This document shows, piece after piece, positions 27,880 through 39,394 of a DNA stretch of 64,000 nucleotides (position 1 is its first letter; every line of letters starts with the position of its first letter). Source of the stretch: Salminus brasiliensis (lineage: Eukaryota; Chordata; Actinopteri; Characiformes; Bryconidae); the NCBI RefSeq assembly GCF_030463535.1, contig NC_132878.1:93222507-93286506 (forward strand), read 5' to 3'. Under the pieces are notes generated by a model. The model was not told the origin of the DNA. It did no database searches and worked only from the letters and a program-made list of their open reading frames with translations. The position numbers and the translations under genes are program-made.

Positions 27880-29660
27880 AGGTCTTGTTCCCGACTTACT
27901 TATCTTGTTCCCACACCTTACTAAGTCTTGTTCCCGACTTACTTATCTTGTTCCCACGCCTTACTGAGTCTTGGTCCCTACTTAATTATCTCAGTCCTAC
28001 ACCTTACTAAGTCATATCCATGACTTACTTATCTTGTTCCCACACCTTACTAAGTCATAGCCACGACTTATCTTGTTCCCACGCCTTACTAAGTCATATC
28101 CATGACTTACTTATCTTGTTCCCACACCTTACTAAGTCTTGTTCCCGACTTAATTATCTTGTTCCCACGCCTTACTGAGTCTTGGTCCCTACTTAATTAT
28201 CTCAGTCCTACACCTTACTAAGTCATATCCATGACTTACTTATCTTGTTCCCACACCTTACTAAGTCATAGCCACGACTTATCTTGTTCCCACGCCTTAC
28301 TAAGTCATATCCATGACTTACGTATCTTGTTCCCACACCTTACTAAGTCTTGTTCCCGACTTAATTATCTTGTTCCCACGCCTTACTGAGTCTTGGTCCC
28401 TACTTAATTATCTCAGTCCTACACCTTACTAAGTCATATCCATGACTTACTTATCTTGTTCCCACACCTTACTAAGTCATAGCCACGACTTATCTTGTTC
28501 CCACGCCTTACTAAGTCATATCCATGACTTACGTATCTTGTTCCCACACCTTACTAAGTCTTGTTCCCGACTTAATTATCTTGTTCCCACGCCTTACTGA
28601 GTCTTGGTCCCTACTTAATTATCTCAGTCCTACGCCTTACTAAGTCATAGCCATGACTTACTTATCTTGTTCCCATGCCTTACTAAGTCTTGGTCCCGAC
28701 TTAATTATCTTGTTCCCACTCCTTACTAAGTCTTGGTCCCGACTTAATTATCTTGTTCCCACTCCTTACTAAGTCTTGGTCCTGACTTAATTATACACCT
28801 TACTAAGTCATAGCCATGACTTAGTTATCTTGTTCACACGCCTTATTAAGTCTTGGTCCCGACTTAATTATCTTGTTCCTACGTCTTACTAAGTTGTGAC
28901 TTTGACATAATTGTTTAATTCCTGTGTCTTACTAGATAATTAAGTCTGGACCACAACTTAGTAAGCTGTAGAAACTAGATAATTTAGTTTGGTCCGGACT
29001 TAATTATCTCGTCCCTACGCCTTACTGAATTGTGGCCATGACTTAATGATCTCGTTCCAGTGCCTTACTAAGTTGTGGCCATGCCTTAATGATCTCGTTC
29101 CAGTGCCTTACCTACTCATGGCTATGATTTAATTATCTTGTTACTACACACCACTAAGTTGTGGTCCAGACTTAATTATCTCGTTCCTACACCTTACTAA
29201 GTTGTGGCCATGACTTACTTATCTTGTTCCCATGCCTTACTAAGTCTTGGTCCCGACTTAATTATCTTGTTCCCACTCCTTACTAAGTCTTGGTCCTGAC
29301 TTAATTATCTCGTTCCTACACCTTGCTAGGTCATAGCCATGACTTACTTATCTTGTTCCCATGACTTACTTATCTCGTTCCAGTGTCTTACTTAGTCATG
29401 GCTACGATTTAATTATCTTGTTACTACACCTAACTAAGTTGTGGCCATGACTTGATTATCTAGTTCCCGAATAAATTATCTCGTTCCTGCACCTTACTAG
29501 GTCATAGCCATGCCTTGGTTATCTAAGTCGTGGCTGCGATTGAATTATCTCGTTCCTGCTGCTTACCAAGGCATTATCTCATTCCCACATCTGGTTAAAT
29601 AGTGGGCACGCATTAGGAGCTGGTTCCCTCACGTTAATAAGGCGTGGCCACGCATAGTTT
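27880..29660. repeat. Minisatellite with 211-bp higher-order period
   Basis: Tandem ~42-bp monomers built on CTTACTAAGTC...GACTTA...TTATCTTGTTCCCAC. Between ~27900 and ~28700 five-monomer blocks repeat at a spacing of exactly 211 bp: TTACTGAGTCTTGGTCCC begins at 27961, 28172, 28383 and 28594. From ~28700 to 29660 the monomers are more diverged and lose the higher-order order. Within a monomer TAAGTC and GACTTA are inverted. Confidence 0.93.
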
Positions 29661-29743
29661 TATGTTTATAAGGGACATCACCAGCAGTGATGGTAATGGT
29701 GTGTTAAAATGTGCAGAAGTGTGTTCACCCACGATAAGAGGGT

Positions 29744-29745
<2 letters not shown>

Positions 29746-29777
<32 letters not shown>
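29746..29777. repeat. (CA)n microsatellite
   Basis: About 16 CA units. Confidence 0.96.
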
Positions 29778-29778
<1 letters not shown>

Positions 29779-29949
29779 TTTTAACACACCAGGTTGGAGT
29801 AAAAGCAGCAGCAGCAGTAGTGTGTGTTTCTCCACACTCACAGAGCCTTCGTGTTTTTAATGTTGCACTAATTCAGCAGATGGCAGTGTTATGGCAGGCA
29901 GGGAGGAGGGGGACTGTCCTGGATGTGATGCTGAACAATGAGGCTTTGC

Positions 29950-30360
29950 AACGGTGAACTAGTCCTGCATGGAGCCGAGACAGATGCTGCTGCCGCCGCC
30001 GAGGAAACATGGACGAGAGGTAACAGCCCACCTCCACGCTCGACACACACTCGGGGCGATTTCATTCAACACCTGAACCGACATATTATCCAGCTGAACC
30101 GCCGATACCGCCGAGCCTGTGTGCTGATTTACGCGACTCATGGCGGAGTTCACTGAAAGCTGCGGGCTGCTCTCGCCGAGCGCCGGGGAGAAGCCAGCCG
30201 AGAACGCGGGCGAGGAGGACGGCAAGACTCGGCGAGAGGTGTCGGTGTCGAACGGGGACTGCGGTGGTCTCTCTGCGGACACCGAGGCGGCCACCACATC
30301 AGTCGTCGTGGACCCCAAATCCGGAATACCCCGGAGGACCAGTATCATCAAGGTAAAACA
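29950..30360 (+). promoter_or_regulatory. CpG-rich promoter/first-exon region of the PLC-like gene
   Basis: CpG density rises sharply relative to all flanking sequence (GCCGCCGCCGAGG near 29992, CGCCGATACCGCCGAG near 30100). No TATA box is evident. This fits a TATA-less CpG-island promoter with a start site upstream of the ATG at 30140. Confidence 0.6.
30140..30352 (+). CDS. plcl2: First coding exon of a phospholipase C-like (PRIP) gene, probably plcl2
   Basis: A 71-codon exon with ATG in a CpG island, ending in phase 0 at a consensus donor (ATCAAG^GTAAAA). It encodes a low-complexity acidic N-terminus. Then come VSNGDC (residues ~36-41) and GIPRRTSIIK at the end, the part that precedes the PH domain in PLCL1/PLCL2. 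VSNGDC plus a Pro-Arg-Arg-Ser/Thr-Ser-Ile-Ile-Lys end resembles PLCL2 more than PLCL1. The family is a catalytically inactive PLC that binds InsP3, GABA-A receptor-associated proteins and phosphatases; its PH, EF, X/Y and C2 domains would lie beyond this window. RRTS is a plausible kinase site. Paralogue choice is inference. Confidence 0.72.
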
Positions 30361-31555
30361 GCACGAAGCCGAGCACTTTCACATTGCTCCACACGGTAAT
30401 GGTCAGCAACCTCGCCCTGATGACCACTGCTCTTGCTCCTAGCCTGCCCACACAGCCATATGGCTCACCGTGGGCAGCAAATACACAGGGCATATCCACA
30501 GGTTTGAAGGGTAGCCTGCTAGCTGTACGCTAGCTACTACACATGTACTACTACTACTCCCTGCCAGGATCACTAGTACCCCTCATCTAGGTCCTGAGCT
30601 TGCCCCTTTATAACCACACAGGCACTATTGTGGATATTTGGATATTTGGGCAACTTGTGGCACCTCTAAATGTGCTTTTAGAGCCTGTGATGACTTCAGC
30701 ATGGCCCATATGTCAGCTTTTTTGGGTGTAATCTGTCCACCATTAGTAATACACAGGCTGGGAAGAAGTGCATTTTTTATTACGCCTATTAAATGCATGT
30801 CCAGTGCAGGTAATGCTCCAAAACACCTTTATCTGTGGCTTAAAAAGGTAAAATATCAAACTGGTTACTTTGCAAAACACCTGGCTGAGTCTGCAGGGTT
30901 GTATTTTTAGCAGCCTTGTTCATCAAGATGAATAACTGGAGGAACTGTTAAAAATAAAGCAGCTGCAAAAATTGCTCTGCAAATTTACATCTGGCATGGC
31001 TATACCTTCAGGGAGCTCGGAAGGCACGCGCAGAAGTCTCCATCTAGCCGCCTTTGCAGCCGGCGATGAGAAAAGTAGTTTTGAGGCCTCGTAATCGGAT
31101 GACCTCATATGGATTCATGTTTGGCATGTCCCCTAAGCAGATAGGCGGAAAGTTAACTGGCCGGCTGGGATTATTGGCAGAATGTCACACCGATATGCTC
31201 TGCAGGTTTAAACAGGATTGCAAGATGCCGATCACAAGAAATGTAGGGATTCAAGAAAAACGACTTCAGATTCTGGTGAATAGTTGATCTGCGAAACGCT
31301 GTGACTTCGTGACTTGTGTGTTTCCTGTCTTCTGAGTCTGAATGGTACAATGGTAAAAGTAGGCCAGAGCTTTACTGGCTGTAAACGCTGCGGTTTCTTG
31401 ATGTTTTCTGACTTGGCCTGGAGCTTTTTGAGTAGATGTTCTGGTCTGCAGAACATTTCTAATGCCCATGTCTTGTATCTACAGCTTGCCGACTTGGGAT
31501 CGGCAATATGACTTTACTGTTGTCATCACACAAAAAACTCATATGTCAAAAAAGT
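30361..31555. other. Intron start without repeats recognised
   Basis: Several short ORFs but no domain. 30960-31250 is relatively GC-rich, with CpG and no repeat match that I recognise. It could contain regulatory sequence. Confidence 0.3.
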
Positions 31556-31559
31556 AGAA

Positions 31560-31735
31560 AACATCCTTAACTTTCAGTGAAATTCAATGTAAAAAAAAAA
31601 GCTTATTCCAAGATTTAGAGCGTTTCTATTGGTCCATTCGTCTAGAAATTCTGACTCAATATGAAGAACGTCTGCCACATGAAGAACGTCTGATTTACAT
31701 TATGTTAAAAATTGAAAACCAGCAAAAATTAAATA
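31560..31735 (+). repeat. Dispersed fish repeat (TTGGTCCATTCGTC type)
   Basis: Contains TTCTATTGGTCCATTCGTC and GAAGAACGTCTGCCACATG, with GAAGAACGTCTG itself duplicated in tandem. Related to 19080-19200, 20560-20660 and 39805-39925. Confidence 0.6.
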
Positions 31736-31799
31736 CAGTTTTTTAGCACAGTGACTTACTTTTATCTTTATCCTAATTAATGACAACAGTATGCTTTTC

Positions 31800-32045
31800 T
31801 CGCTGTCTTCAAACGCAGACTGAGCTCAAGACCCAGCTCTTACAAGAGTACTTGGGCGAAGTGCAGCATCGACTATCGTGGTCTTCATACTGACTTCTGT
31901 GTTTAGTAGTATCTAAGCTTTGAGGAATCCTGTGGATCCTAGTCTATATAAACTAGCTAAGAGTATATTCTGAGTGGACAGTGAAGCACTTTAGTAAGTC
32001 GCTCTGGAGAAGACGGTCTGCTAAACGCCTTTAATGTAGATGTGA
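31800..32045 (+). repeat. Dispersed fish repeat with GTCGCTCTGGAGAAGACGGT tail
   Basis: Starts CAAACGCAGACTGAGCTCAA and ends AGTAAGTCGCTCTGG...TCTGCTAAACGCC plus a degenerate AATGTAGATG tail. Same family as 26020-26360 and 54545-54990. Confidence 0.75.
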
Positions 32046-32049
32046 ATGT

Positions 32050-33300
32050 TTTCTGAGCATATTGTGGATATATGGTCCATGTTTAAAGGGTGAATCATGT
32101 AAGATGTATGCTGAGCAAACGGTGTGAAATGCTCCGTTCCGGAGAGTCAGCATCGTTCCCAGTGGTGGAGAATGGAAGTAAACATCAGAAGAGTTTAATG
32201 CACCTAAAAGCTCCCTCACAGAAGGTCATGATGTTAAATGGTGAGGCGTGTAAGTTCAGCGGTGGGTTTGGGTAGCAAATAAAATGGCAGTATTTGTTTT
32301 GTAGTCACGGTGACCCCAGGTTAATACCGCATTCACGATGAGGAAATTAGAGCAAGTCGTTTCTCTAATTTTAAAGAACTTCAAAAATCTTGTTCTTCAA
32401 AGTTTACCTTTAAAGACTCAGTCGACCAGCTGCATGTTTGGTTACAAGTAGAGCTTAATTAGTCATGTTAAATTGGATTAAGGGGGAATAAAAATCATTA
32501 TTACTTGTAGATAGCAATTTTTAAGTGTTCATATTTGGTGCATAGTGTGTGTTGCAACCTTTCAGAGCTTTAGAAAAATGCAATATTAAAATATTGTGGA
32601 AATCTCTCCTCTATCATTAGGGCAAATCTTTGCATATCATCCTCCACAGTTTGGACATATCAGTGGCCGTACTGTTAAATACAGAAGTACAGACAGCAGC
32701 TATGAAGGCTATGATCCAGTATATTACCAACCCACAGCATTATCATGGATAGTACGCTCATTAAATTGCCATTATCTAGTCCATGTATGTCAGGTATTGA
32801 AACTTGAGTCTGAGGGCAAATTACACTCAACACACTAACTGACTGTTTCGTTTTTACTCATCAGTTACTACAGGTATGGGCATCCTGGCAGCGCTGAAGC
32901 CGAACAGTCAACAGGACTCTCGGGTTCCTTAATTTGAGCTGCGAGATGTATTCAGTGTCTGTTTTTCATGCTGTATTTTATTGAGAAACTCTCATGGCTT
33001 TCTTCAGTGCGAGGTGAGGCAGGAAATATTGCTTTACTTCCTCATCATGACTGCGCTGTGGCAAAGACGAAGCGATTGCATGCGCTTGGTCTTGAGATGC
33101 CGATGTGACCAACTTCGCCATGAGTCAACTTTAACATCTGCCAAACAGCCGGTGACTTGTGGGTGTAGCTTGTGTTTCCAGCAGCAGGCCTGGTTGAGTT
33201 GGATAATTTATACAGTTTTTAACTGGCTGAACAGTCAGAGTGGTGTGGAGTAGGGCTGCACATATTGTTTATTAATTGTTTATCGCAGTACTGATCTTGC
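32050..33300. other. Intronic stretch, nothing recognised
   Basis: Short ORFs only (for example 32596-32838 and 32981-33253), without recognisable motif or splice context. Confidence 0.35.
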
Positions 33301-33304
33301 AGGA

Positions 33305-33955
33305 GGCTACAACATGCAAATGTGCCTTTGAACCAATCACGGTGGTTTTACTGTGTACCCTTGAACCAATCACAGTAGTTTTACTCTATGTCTTTGAAAC
33401 AACCATGGTGGTTTTACTGTGTACCCTTGAACCAATCATGGTAGTTTTACTGTGTACCCTTGAACCAATCACGGTGGTTTTACTGTGTGCCCTTGAACCA
33501 ATCACAGTGGTTTTACTATGTGCCTTTGAACCAATCACGGTGGTTTTACTGTGTACCCTTGAACCAATCACAGTAGTTTTACTCTATGTCTTTGAAACAA
33601 CCATGGTGGTTTTACTGTGTACCCTTGAACCAATCACGGTAGTTTTACTGTGTACCCTTGAACCAATCACAATAGTTTTACTCTATGTCTTTGAAACAAC
33701 CATGGTGGTTTTACTGTGTACCCTTGAACCAATCATGGTAGTTTTACTGTGTACCCTTGAACCAATCACGGTGGTTTTGCTGTGTACCCTTGAACCAATC
33801 ACAGTGGTTTTACTATGTGCCTTTGAACCAACCACGGTAGTTTTACTTTGTACCCTTGAACCAATCATGTTAGTTTTACTGTGTACCCTTGAACCAATCA
33901 TGGTAATTGTACTGTGTACCCTTGAACCAGTCACAGTAGATTTGCTGTGTGCCTT
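33305..33955. repeat. 33-bp minisatellite containing CCAATCA in most units
   Basis: About 19-20 tandem units of 33 bp (CTTGAACCAATCACGGTGG followed by TTTTACTGTGTACC). Variant units with GAAACAACCATGG recur at irregular spacing. Because 33 is a multiple of three, the plus strand stays open for 233 codons (11-residue LEPITVVLLCT repeat) and the minus strand is also open in parts. I read this as noncoding. Confidence 0.93.
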
Positions 33956-33999
33956 CCGGGCGGTTCAGACATGTTGATTGCATGTGGTTGCAGAAACGT

Positions 34000-34230
34000 A
34001 TGGCTACGCCATCTTGACCCCCCCCCGAATGTCTTGTGGTTAGAAATACTGTAATACTGCTCGCTACACTGTAGTAGGTTTAAGGCTCGGGAACTCCAGG
34101 GCAGCAGTGTTGAGTACCTACCAACAGTGAGTACACAGTACTTTTTAATGAAGGTTACAGGAAGCATGTGTCACAACACACAGCGACAGATCAGTCAGAT
34201 TGCCCCTTCTAACGCCTGTCCACGTCAAAA
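34000..34230. other. Intronic stretch, nothing recognised
   Basis: Contains a C8 run at 34019-34026 and no other structure that I can support. Confidence 0.3.
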
Positions 34231-34234
34231 ACCC

Positions 34235-34425
34235 CTACAAAGGACATGTGGGTGTCAGAACTAAGCTGTTTCATCTATGTTGGCTTCACCCCATGCAACT
34301 TGCTGGGGGTAAAGGATCTGCTGGAACGTATTGGTGCATCTTCAGAGGACTTGTAGAGTGAGCTGGTTTGGTGACCAACAGCATGTCAGACATGGTCATA
34401 ATGTTCTGGCTCATCTGTGTGTGTG
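34235..34425 (+). mobile_element. 3' fragment of a family-D Tc1
   Basis: GTAAAGGATCTGCTGGAACGTATTGGTGC, AGGACTTGTAGAGTGAGCTG and the terminal GGTCATAATGTTCTGGCTC correspond to the transposase C-terminal codons and 3' end seen at 4425-4700 and 40830-40930. Confidence 0.55.
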
Positions 34426-34969
34426 TGTATATATTTCTATATACACACAGTATGTGACTTTGCAAACCAGTAAACCCTCAGTGTGTTTTTACTGTATACA
34501 GTCTATGCAGAGTGTTATGCAAGGTGAAGCGCATGGTGTGATGATAACGGTATGCTCACTATTAATATTTTTTAAGCGCCTGCAGTCTGTAATTCGAGAT
34601 AAACGTAACAAACAGGTTACTCTCTTACAATATTTCTCTCTGCTGATTAATGGCAACTCTTTGAAGTTTGTTTAACGAAAGGCATAAATGCATTAAGAAA
34701 GTTGGAAGCAGAGGATTAAATGGAGGGTGAACCATCTCTGTGGGTGTTTTCCTGGTGAGGGGATTGCGTTTAGGCTGTAGAACGCTAATAGTGTAGCCGT
34801 GTCATTGCTGCAAAGACATAGTTTCCCATACTGGACCTAATACTGCTTTCTAAGACTAGCCAGATAGCGAGTATCGCATTGGCGATCTGTCCTTTTAAGA
34901 GCCTACCTATGGTTTGTTGTTGCTTAGTTAAAGGAATAGTCAGTTTACATGAAGTCGATGTATTAATCT

Positions 34970-35245
34970 GATCAAATCAAATTTATTTGTATAGCGCTGC
35001 TGTTGTCACAAAGCAGCTTTATACAATCAGTAATCAGTAAAAAAGACAAGAAATCAACAACATAAGAAAACATGAAGACCTTAGACCCCCATGAGCAGCC
35101 AAAGACCACAGTGGCAAGGACAGAAGAGAAGGAAACCTTGGGAGGAACCAAGACTCTCAAGGGGGACCCGACCTATCCTTCTCTGATCAGAACTATTTAT
35201 ATATTATTAATAAAAGTCACCAAACCATCTAAACTTTTGTTCTGC
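34970..35245 (+). repeat. Dispersed fish repeat (AAATTTATTTGTATAGCGCT family)
   Basis: Starts ATCAAATCAAATTTATTTGT-ATAGCGCT and continues with CACAAAGCAGCTTTATACAA, GAAACCTTGGGAGGAACCAA and TCTGATCAGAACTATTTATA. Same family as 9485-9700 and 58790-59025 (minus). This is the most complete of the three. Confidence 0.8.
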
Positions 35246-35249
35246 TCAG

Positions 35250-37140
35250 GTGAGCTACATATTCATAATATAATAATCATGGTGTAGTATAACTTAGTAT
35301 AGGCATAGCAGTAAAGGTTAAGAGTAATGAGAGTAATAATGGTTAATTCTTTAATTAATAATGGTTCATTTAATTTAGGTTTTAACATTAGGAACAAATA
35401 ATAACAGTAAACGTTTTTTTATAGTTTTATTTTTATTCTTTTAACAATTTTTTTTTACTGGTGAGTGGCAGCTGGTCTGACGCAGTGGACTGGACTTGGA
35501 CTGTCACCAATCTTGGTAAACACGAGCCAAAATCTTGTGATAATGTTTATTTGCTTCATTAGTATTGAAGAGCCTCACAACAGATCAGTAACATTCATGG
35601 ATAGACCTTATTAATGCAACAGTTGTTATGAATGCTAAAAACAAATGTCCCACCAATCAACTCTGTGGAGAATGAAGTAAGCCTTATCTTACTCAAAACC
35701 ACATCAAAGTGTTTGCGCCAAATATTTGACAATCTGGATGTGTTTTCAGAGATGTTTTGGGGCTTGTATTCACAGATTTGAAACCGATGACAGCCCAAGT
35801 CCAGTATCCGTTAGCTGCGTTAGCCTAGCATCCACTGTTCTAAAGGAAAGGATCAAAACTCAGAACATGAGACATGTCTTAGCTGATCGGCTGCATCTGG
35901 GGGTCAGTGATCAATCATGTTAATTAGATTTTTTTTTTTGCTTATTCATTTAAGTCCATTTCTGTTGGCCTTTAAAACTCAATTAAATGTCAAATTAATC
36001 AGCAGATTAGTATTAATTACTCACATAATCAATCGTTCCAGCCCTAGAGAGAATTAAATAAGGGTCCTTGCTCATTGTTACACCTCAGATAGTACCCATA
36101 GTATCACACCTCACCATTTCTCCAGTTCTAGGCCCAAGGGTTTCTTCTCCGTGTTTACTGAGGGGATCTGAGGTCTGTAAGACAGTGCCCTATCATTGGC
36201 AAACAGACAGACATGCCCATACCAAGCATGACACCAGACCAAAATAGAAGAGGAAACGCTTTCTCTGAGCCTGGCGCTCTGCGACCACGTCCCTTTTTGT
36301 TCCAGTACTTACTACAGATACACTGTGCTTCCTGTGGAAAGACTGATGAAGTGCTTATGAGTGCGGTCAAGATGTCATGTGATGTGAACTGTCGCAAGTT
36401 ATAAGACGCAGGCAGGCTCGAAAGCAGCCTCGTGTTGATTTCCCTTCCCAGTCAGCTCGTTGTATAACAGTGTTATAGTGAACAGGCTGCGTGAAGACGG
36501 CGCAGGCCTGCGTCTCGTCAAGAAATCGCAGCATTTAATTCTCGCTGATAAAAGCCTGTCATCTCATAAAGTGTGAATAAAGAGTGGAACAGCAGTCGAT
36601 GGAAAACCACAGTGGGAGCGCATGGGTTTCACCCTGAAAATGCTGCTGAGACGGTTTTGATGCCATGCCATTGTTTTTCTTTCTTATTCAACTTCCTGAT
36701 TTGCGAATGTGAAAGTAATTCAATTAGACAATGTCTCTTTCGCTCACTTCGGGTGTTGAACTCTGAAACCCGGCTACTCCGCCAGACCTGAGACTGATGG
36801 GGTGTATTATTGATATATTATTATCTTCTTGTAAACATCTGGAGCTGGATTTATAAAAGCTTTTCTAAGACAAAGCTTCAAAAGATGTTCAGAAGAATGT
36901 CCTTTTAATGCAGTTCTCAAAAACTTAAATATTCTAATAAACTCAAAAATGTTTATTATCATTAATTCATTTCCTACATTTTCTTTTATGCTCAACAATG
37001 CAAGACATTCTTGATATGAATTTCCAGTATTCAGTCAAATCAGCAAAATGACGTAAAACTGTCGAACTGTTTATTAAAATAAATAATTACAAGACAATAG
37101 AGCCAACCGAGAAAAAAAAAAAATAGTCTAGTAGTGATTA
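35250..37140. other. Intronic stretch, mostly unassigned
   Basis: 35270-35450 is AT-rich (TAATAATGGTTAATT units). 35985-36050 ends AATCAATCGTTCCAGCCCTA, the end signature of a fish DNA transposon remnant. 36410-36600 is GC-richer and repeat-free, and may be conserved noncoding sequence. No exon was found. Confidence 0.35.
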
Positions 37141-37146
37141 GTAGTA

Positions 37147-37304
37147 GTGAATGAAGGTCAGGGGTTGTGTTTAGCTCAGGGATGCTAATGTGGGGCGCAC
37201 GCTTAATCTGTAGAGGTTTTCTGATTTTGTATTAATGTAAATATGTTGTAGATTAAATCACAAGTTTGCTTTACTCATCTGCATCCTATACAGATACTGA
37301 TCTA
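37147..37304 (+). repeat. Direct repeat copy 1 (158 bp)
   Basis: GTGAATGAAGGTCAGGGGTT through CTGCATCCTATACAGA recurs at 38348-38505 with only a few differences, offset ~1201 bp. Confidence 0.9.
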
Positions 37305-37464
37305 CAGACGGAAAACCAGAATCAAACTGTTCATTTAAAAAAATGACAAGATGTGACAATGAAGCCAACCGAAAAACAAAATTCAGGCTTGGGAAATATT
37401 TATAATTGTGCCGTGACGTCGGAAAGCTATTATTTTCCTTATGTAGAAACTAACAGTACTTTAA

Positions 37465-37840
37465 CAGCAATGGGCCTCATTCACCAGTTGTTCTTAGGAA
37501 GAAATTTATTCTTAAAACCCACTTGCTCATTTTTTTTTACCAAGATTAATCAGTGTGTCTTATTTGGGATTTATTGAGTTATTTGAGTTTCCGAGGTCAG
37601 TGGGGATCCATCCTTACATACAGAGTAGAGATGTTAACAAAATCTGCGCCCTCAAAACACATTGAGACAGAATTAAGCCTAGTCTTGGACTACACAGAAT
37701 TCTGAATAGAAAGTCTCCATTGAAAGAAACGGATAATCCTGGGCTAGGCTTAATCCCTTTCTGAGAAACTGCCCCATAATAAATCTAAGATGGACTTTTT
37801 CTCAAATTCTTAGGAAGAAATTGGTAAATGAGGCCCTGTC
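37465..37840. mobile_element. Nested MITE-like elements
   Basis: The outer inverted ends are GGGCCTCATTCACCAG (37472) and TTGGTAAATGAGGCCC (37821-37836). Inside, 37665-37775 carries a second inverted pair (AATTAAGCCTAGTCTTGGAC and CCTGGGCTAGGCTTAATCCC) of another fish MITE type. Confidence 0.65.
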
Positions 37841-38129
37841 TCTATTTTCAATCTCGTTAAATTAGAGATGATTTCTGCTAATATAAATATTTTAAATGAT
37901 TGTTTAATTGGAAATTTAAGAAAATTAAAGAAAATTCTGAAGATTTTTGAAAAGTACAATTTTATCATAACTTTTTATACATAGGTATACATTTTTTTTT
38001 CTTGTAAATCTGGCCCCTGGACTCCTCACAAGTGACTGTCTTGAAGCATCATTTCTAAAGCATGCATAAGCCCAACTAAGTCAGGCACCAATACACAAAT
38101 TTTCCAAACTGTAGTTCAACCATCCATCC

Positions 38130-38139
38130 ATCTATCCAT

Positions 38140-38180
<41 letters not shown>
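38130..38180. repeat. (CCAT)n then (TA)n microsatellite
   Basis: CCATCCATCCATCTATCCAT is followed by ~19 TA units. Confidence 0.95.
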
Positions 38181-38181
<1 letters not shown>

Positions 38182-38347
38182 TGTAAAATCAGTGTCACTG
38201 TACAATAACCCGAAGGCACCAGAAGGAATCAATCTGTGCTTAAAATGCAGGGTTGCATTAAATAAAGCCCAGCGTTTTACAGATCTTTTGCTGTGTCCTG
38301 ATACTTTCCTAACACAACAGGCGGTAAATCTCACAAATAGTCTTTGA

Positions 38348-38505
38348 GTGAATGAAGGTCAGGGGTTGTGTTTAGCTCAGGGATGCTAATGTGGGGCGCA
38401 CGCTTAATCTGTGGAGGTTTGCTTATTTTGTATTAATGTAAATATGTTGTAGATTAAATCACAAGTTTGCTTTACTCATCTGCATCCTATACAGACACAG
38501 ATCGA
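38348..38505 (+). repeat. Direct repeat copy 2 (158 bp)
   Basis: Second copy of 37147-37304. Confidence 0.9.
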
Positions 38506-38613
38506 CCCTGAACAAACCACTGCACTTATCTGACCGTGTAAAAGTCTTGGTCACCTAAAACAAGTAGTTTAAGACTATTCATTTGGGCTGTACGTGTGTT
38601 TAGGCTGGTCAAA

Positions 38614-39060
38614 CACTATTTACAGTTAGAATAAATGTAAACAAACAGTAATGCAGTAATAAAAGAACTAGAATTTATTCTTTTTATTATGAGTAGGGGT
38701 GCACGGAATATTGAAGTAGTCACATTGCAGGACGTGCAGTGTCAATTTTCAAAATTCAGACTATTCTCATTTTCCATGATGATCTACTAGAGGCAAATCA
38801 TATCTACCTGATATCAATTATTTTACTCCAGTATTGGACACTGCATTATTAATATCATGACCTGTTGGATCTCCGACTTCTGGTGAAATCTGGTGAAAAT
38901 ACCTGTATTTTTTTAATACTATTTACAGTTAGAATAAATTTAAACAAACAGTAATGCAGTAAAAATGAACTAGAATTTATTATTTATATTATGCGTAGGT
39001 GTGCACAGTATATTGAAGTAGTCACATTGCAGGACGTGCAATGTCAATTTTAATCTGGTG
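38614..39060 (+). repeat. Tandem duplication, ~136 bp at 304-bp spacing
   Basis: ACTATTTACAGTTAGAATAA through CACATTGCAGGACGTGCA occurs at 38615-38748 and again at 38919-39052, nearly identical. TACCTGTATTTTTTTAATAC also occurs twice (38900 and 39065). Confidence 0.85.
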
Positions 39061-39224
39061 AAAATACCTGTATTTTTTTAATACTGCAGAAAACAAAATA
39101 TTGCAGTGTTGTTTTTTTCCAATATTGTACAGTCCTGGTCGTGAACCAGTTGGACCAAACTCAGTATTGTATAATTACTGCTTTAATTAATACTAGAAGA
39201 AGTTTGGGAATGGTTGACGCACAC

Positions 39225-39390
39225 AGTTGTATTGACCCATCATTGGCAGTGGGATTATTGGTAGCTCAGAGCGCTGGATTATTGATCCCATTGTGCCATT
39301 ATGCCCTTGGGCAAGGCCCTTAATGGGACACTGTAGCATGACTGACCCTGAACTTTGACCCTGGCTTTTTAAGCTGGGATATGCATAATT
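39225..39390 (+). repeat. Degenerate tRNA-derived SINE copy
   Basis: A decayed tRNA-like head (GGTAGCTCAGAGCGCTGGAT) is followed by GCCCTTGGGCAAGGCCCTTA, the same body motif as the better SINE at 51220-51485. Confidence 0.5.
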
Positions 39391-39394
39391 GAAT

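Noticed and set aside
27880..29660. CRISPR-like array
   Set aside because: Units are contiguous with no unique spacers, and the window is clearly eukaryotic.
29959..30351. 130-codon antisense ORF overlapping the PLC-like exon
   Set aside because: Shadow of the GC-rich sense exon; the sense strand has the recognisable protein end and splice donor.
33276..33977. 233-codon plus-strand ORF
   Set aside because: Product of a 33-bp minisatellite; the opposite strand is also open in parts, and no domain is present.
33254..36047. One large hAT element bounded by AGGGCTGCACA and CCAGCCCTAGA
   Set aside because: The two ends are not a clear inverted match, no target duplication was found, and no hAT transposase lies between them.
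37147..38505. LTR retrotransposon bounded by the 158-bp direct repeats
   Set aside because: No TG...CA ends, primer-binding site, polypurine tract or gag/pol sequence; the interior is MITE-like and AT-rich.
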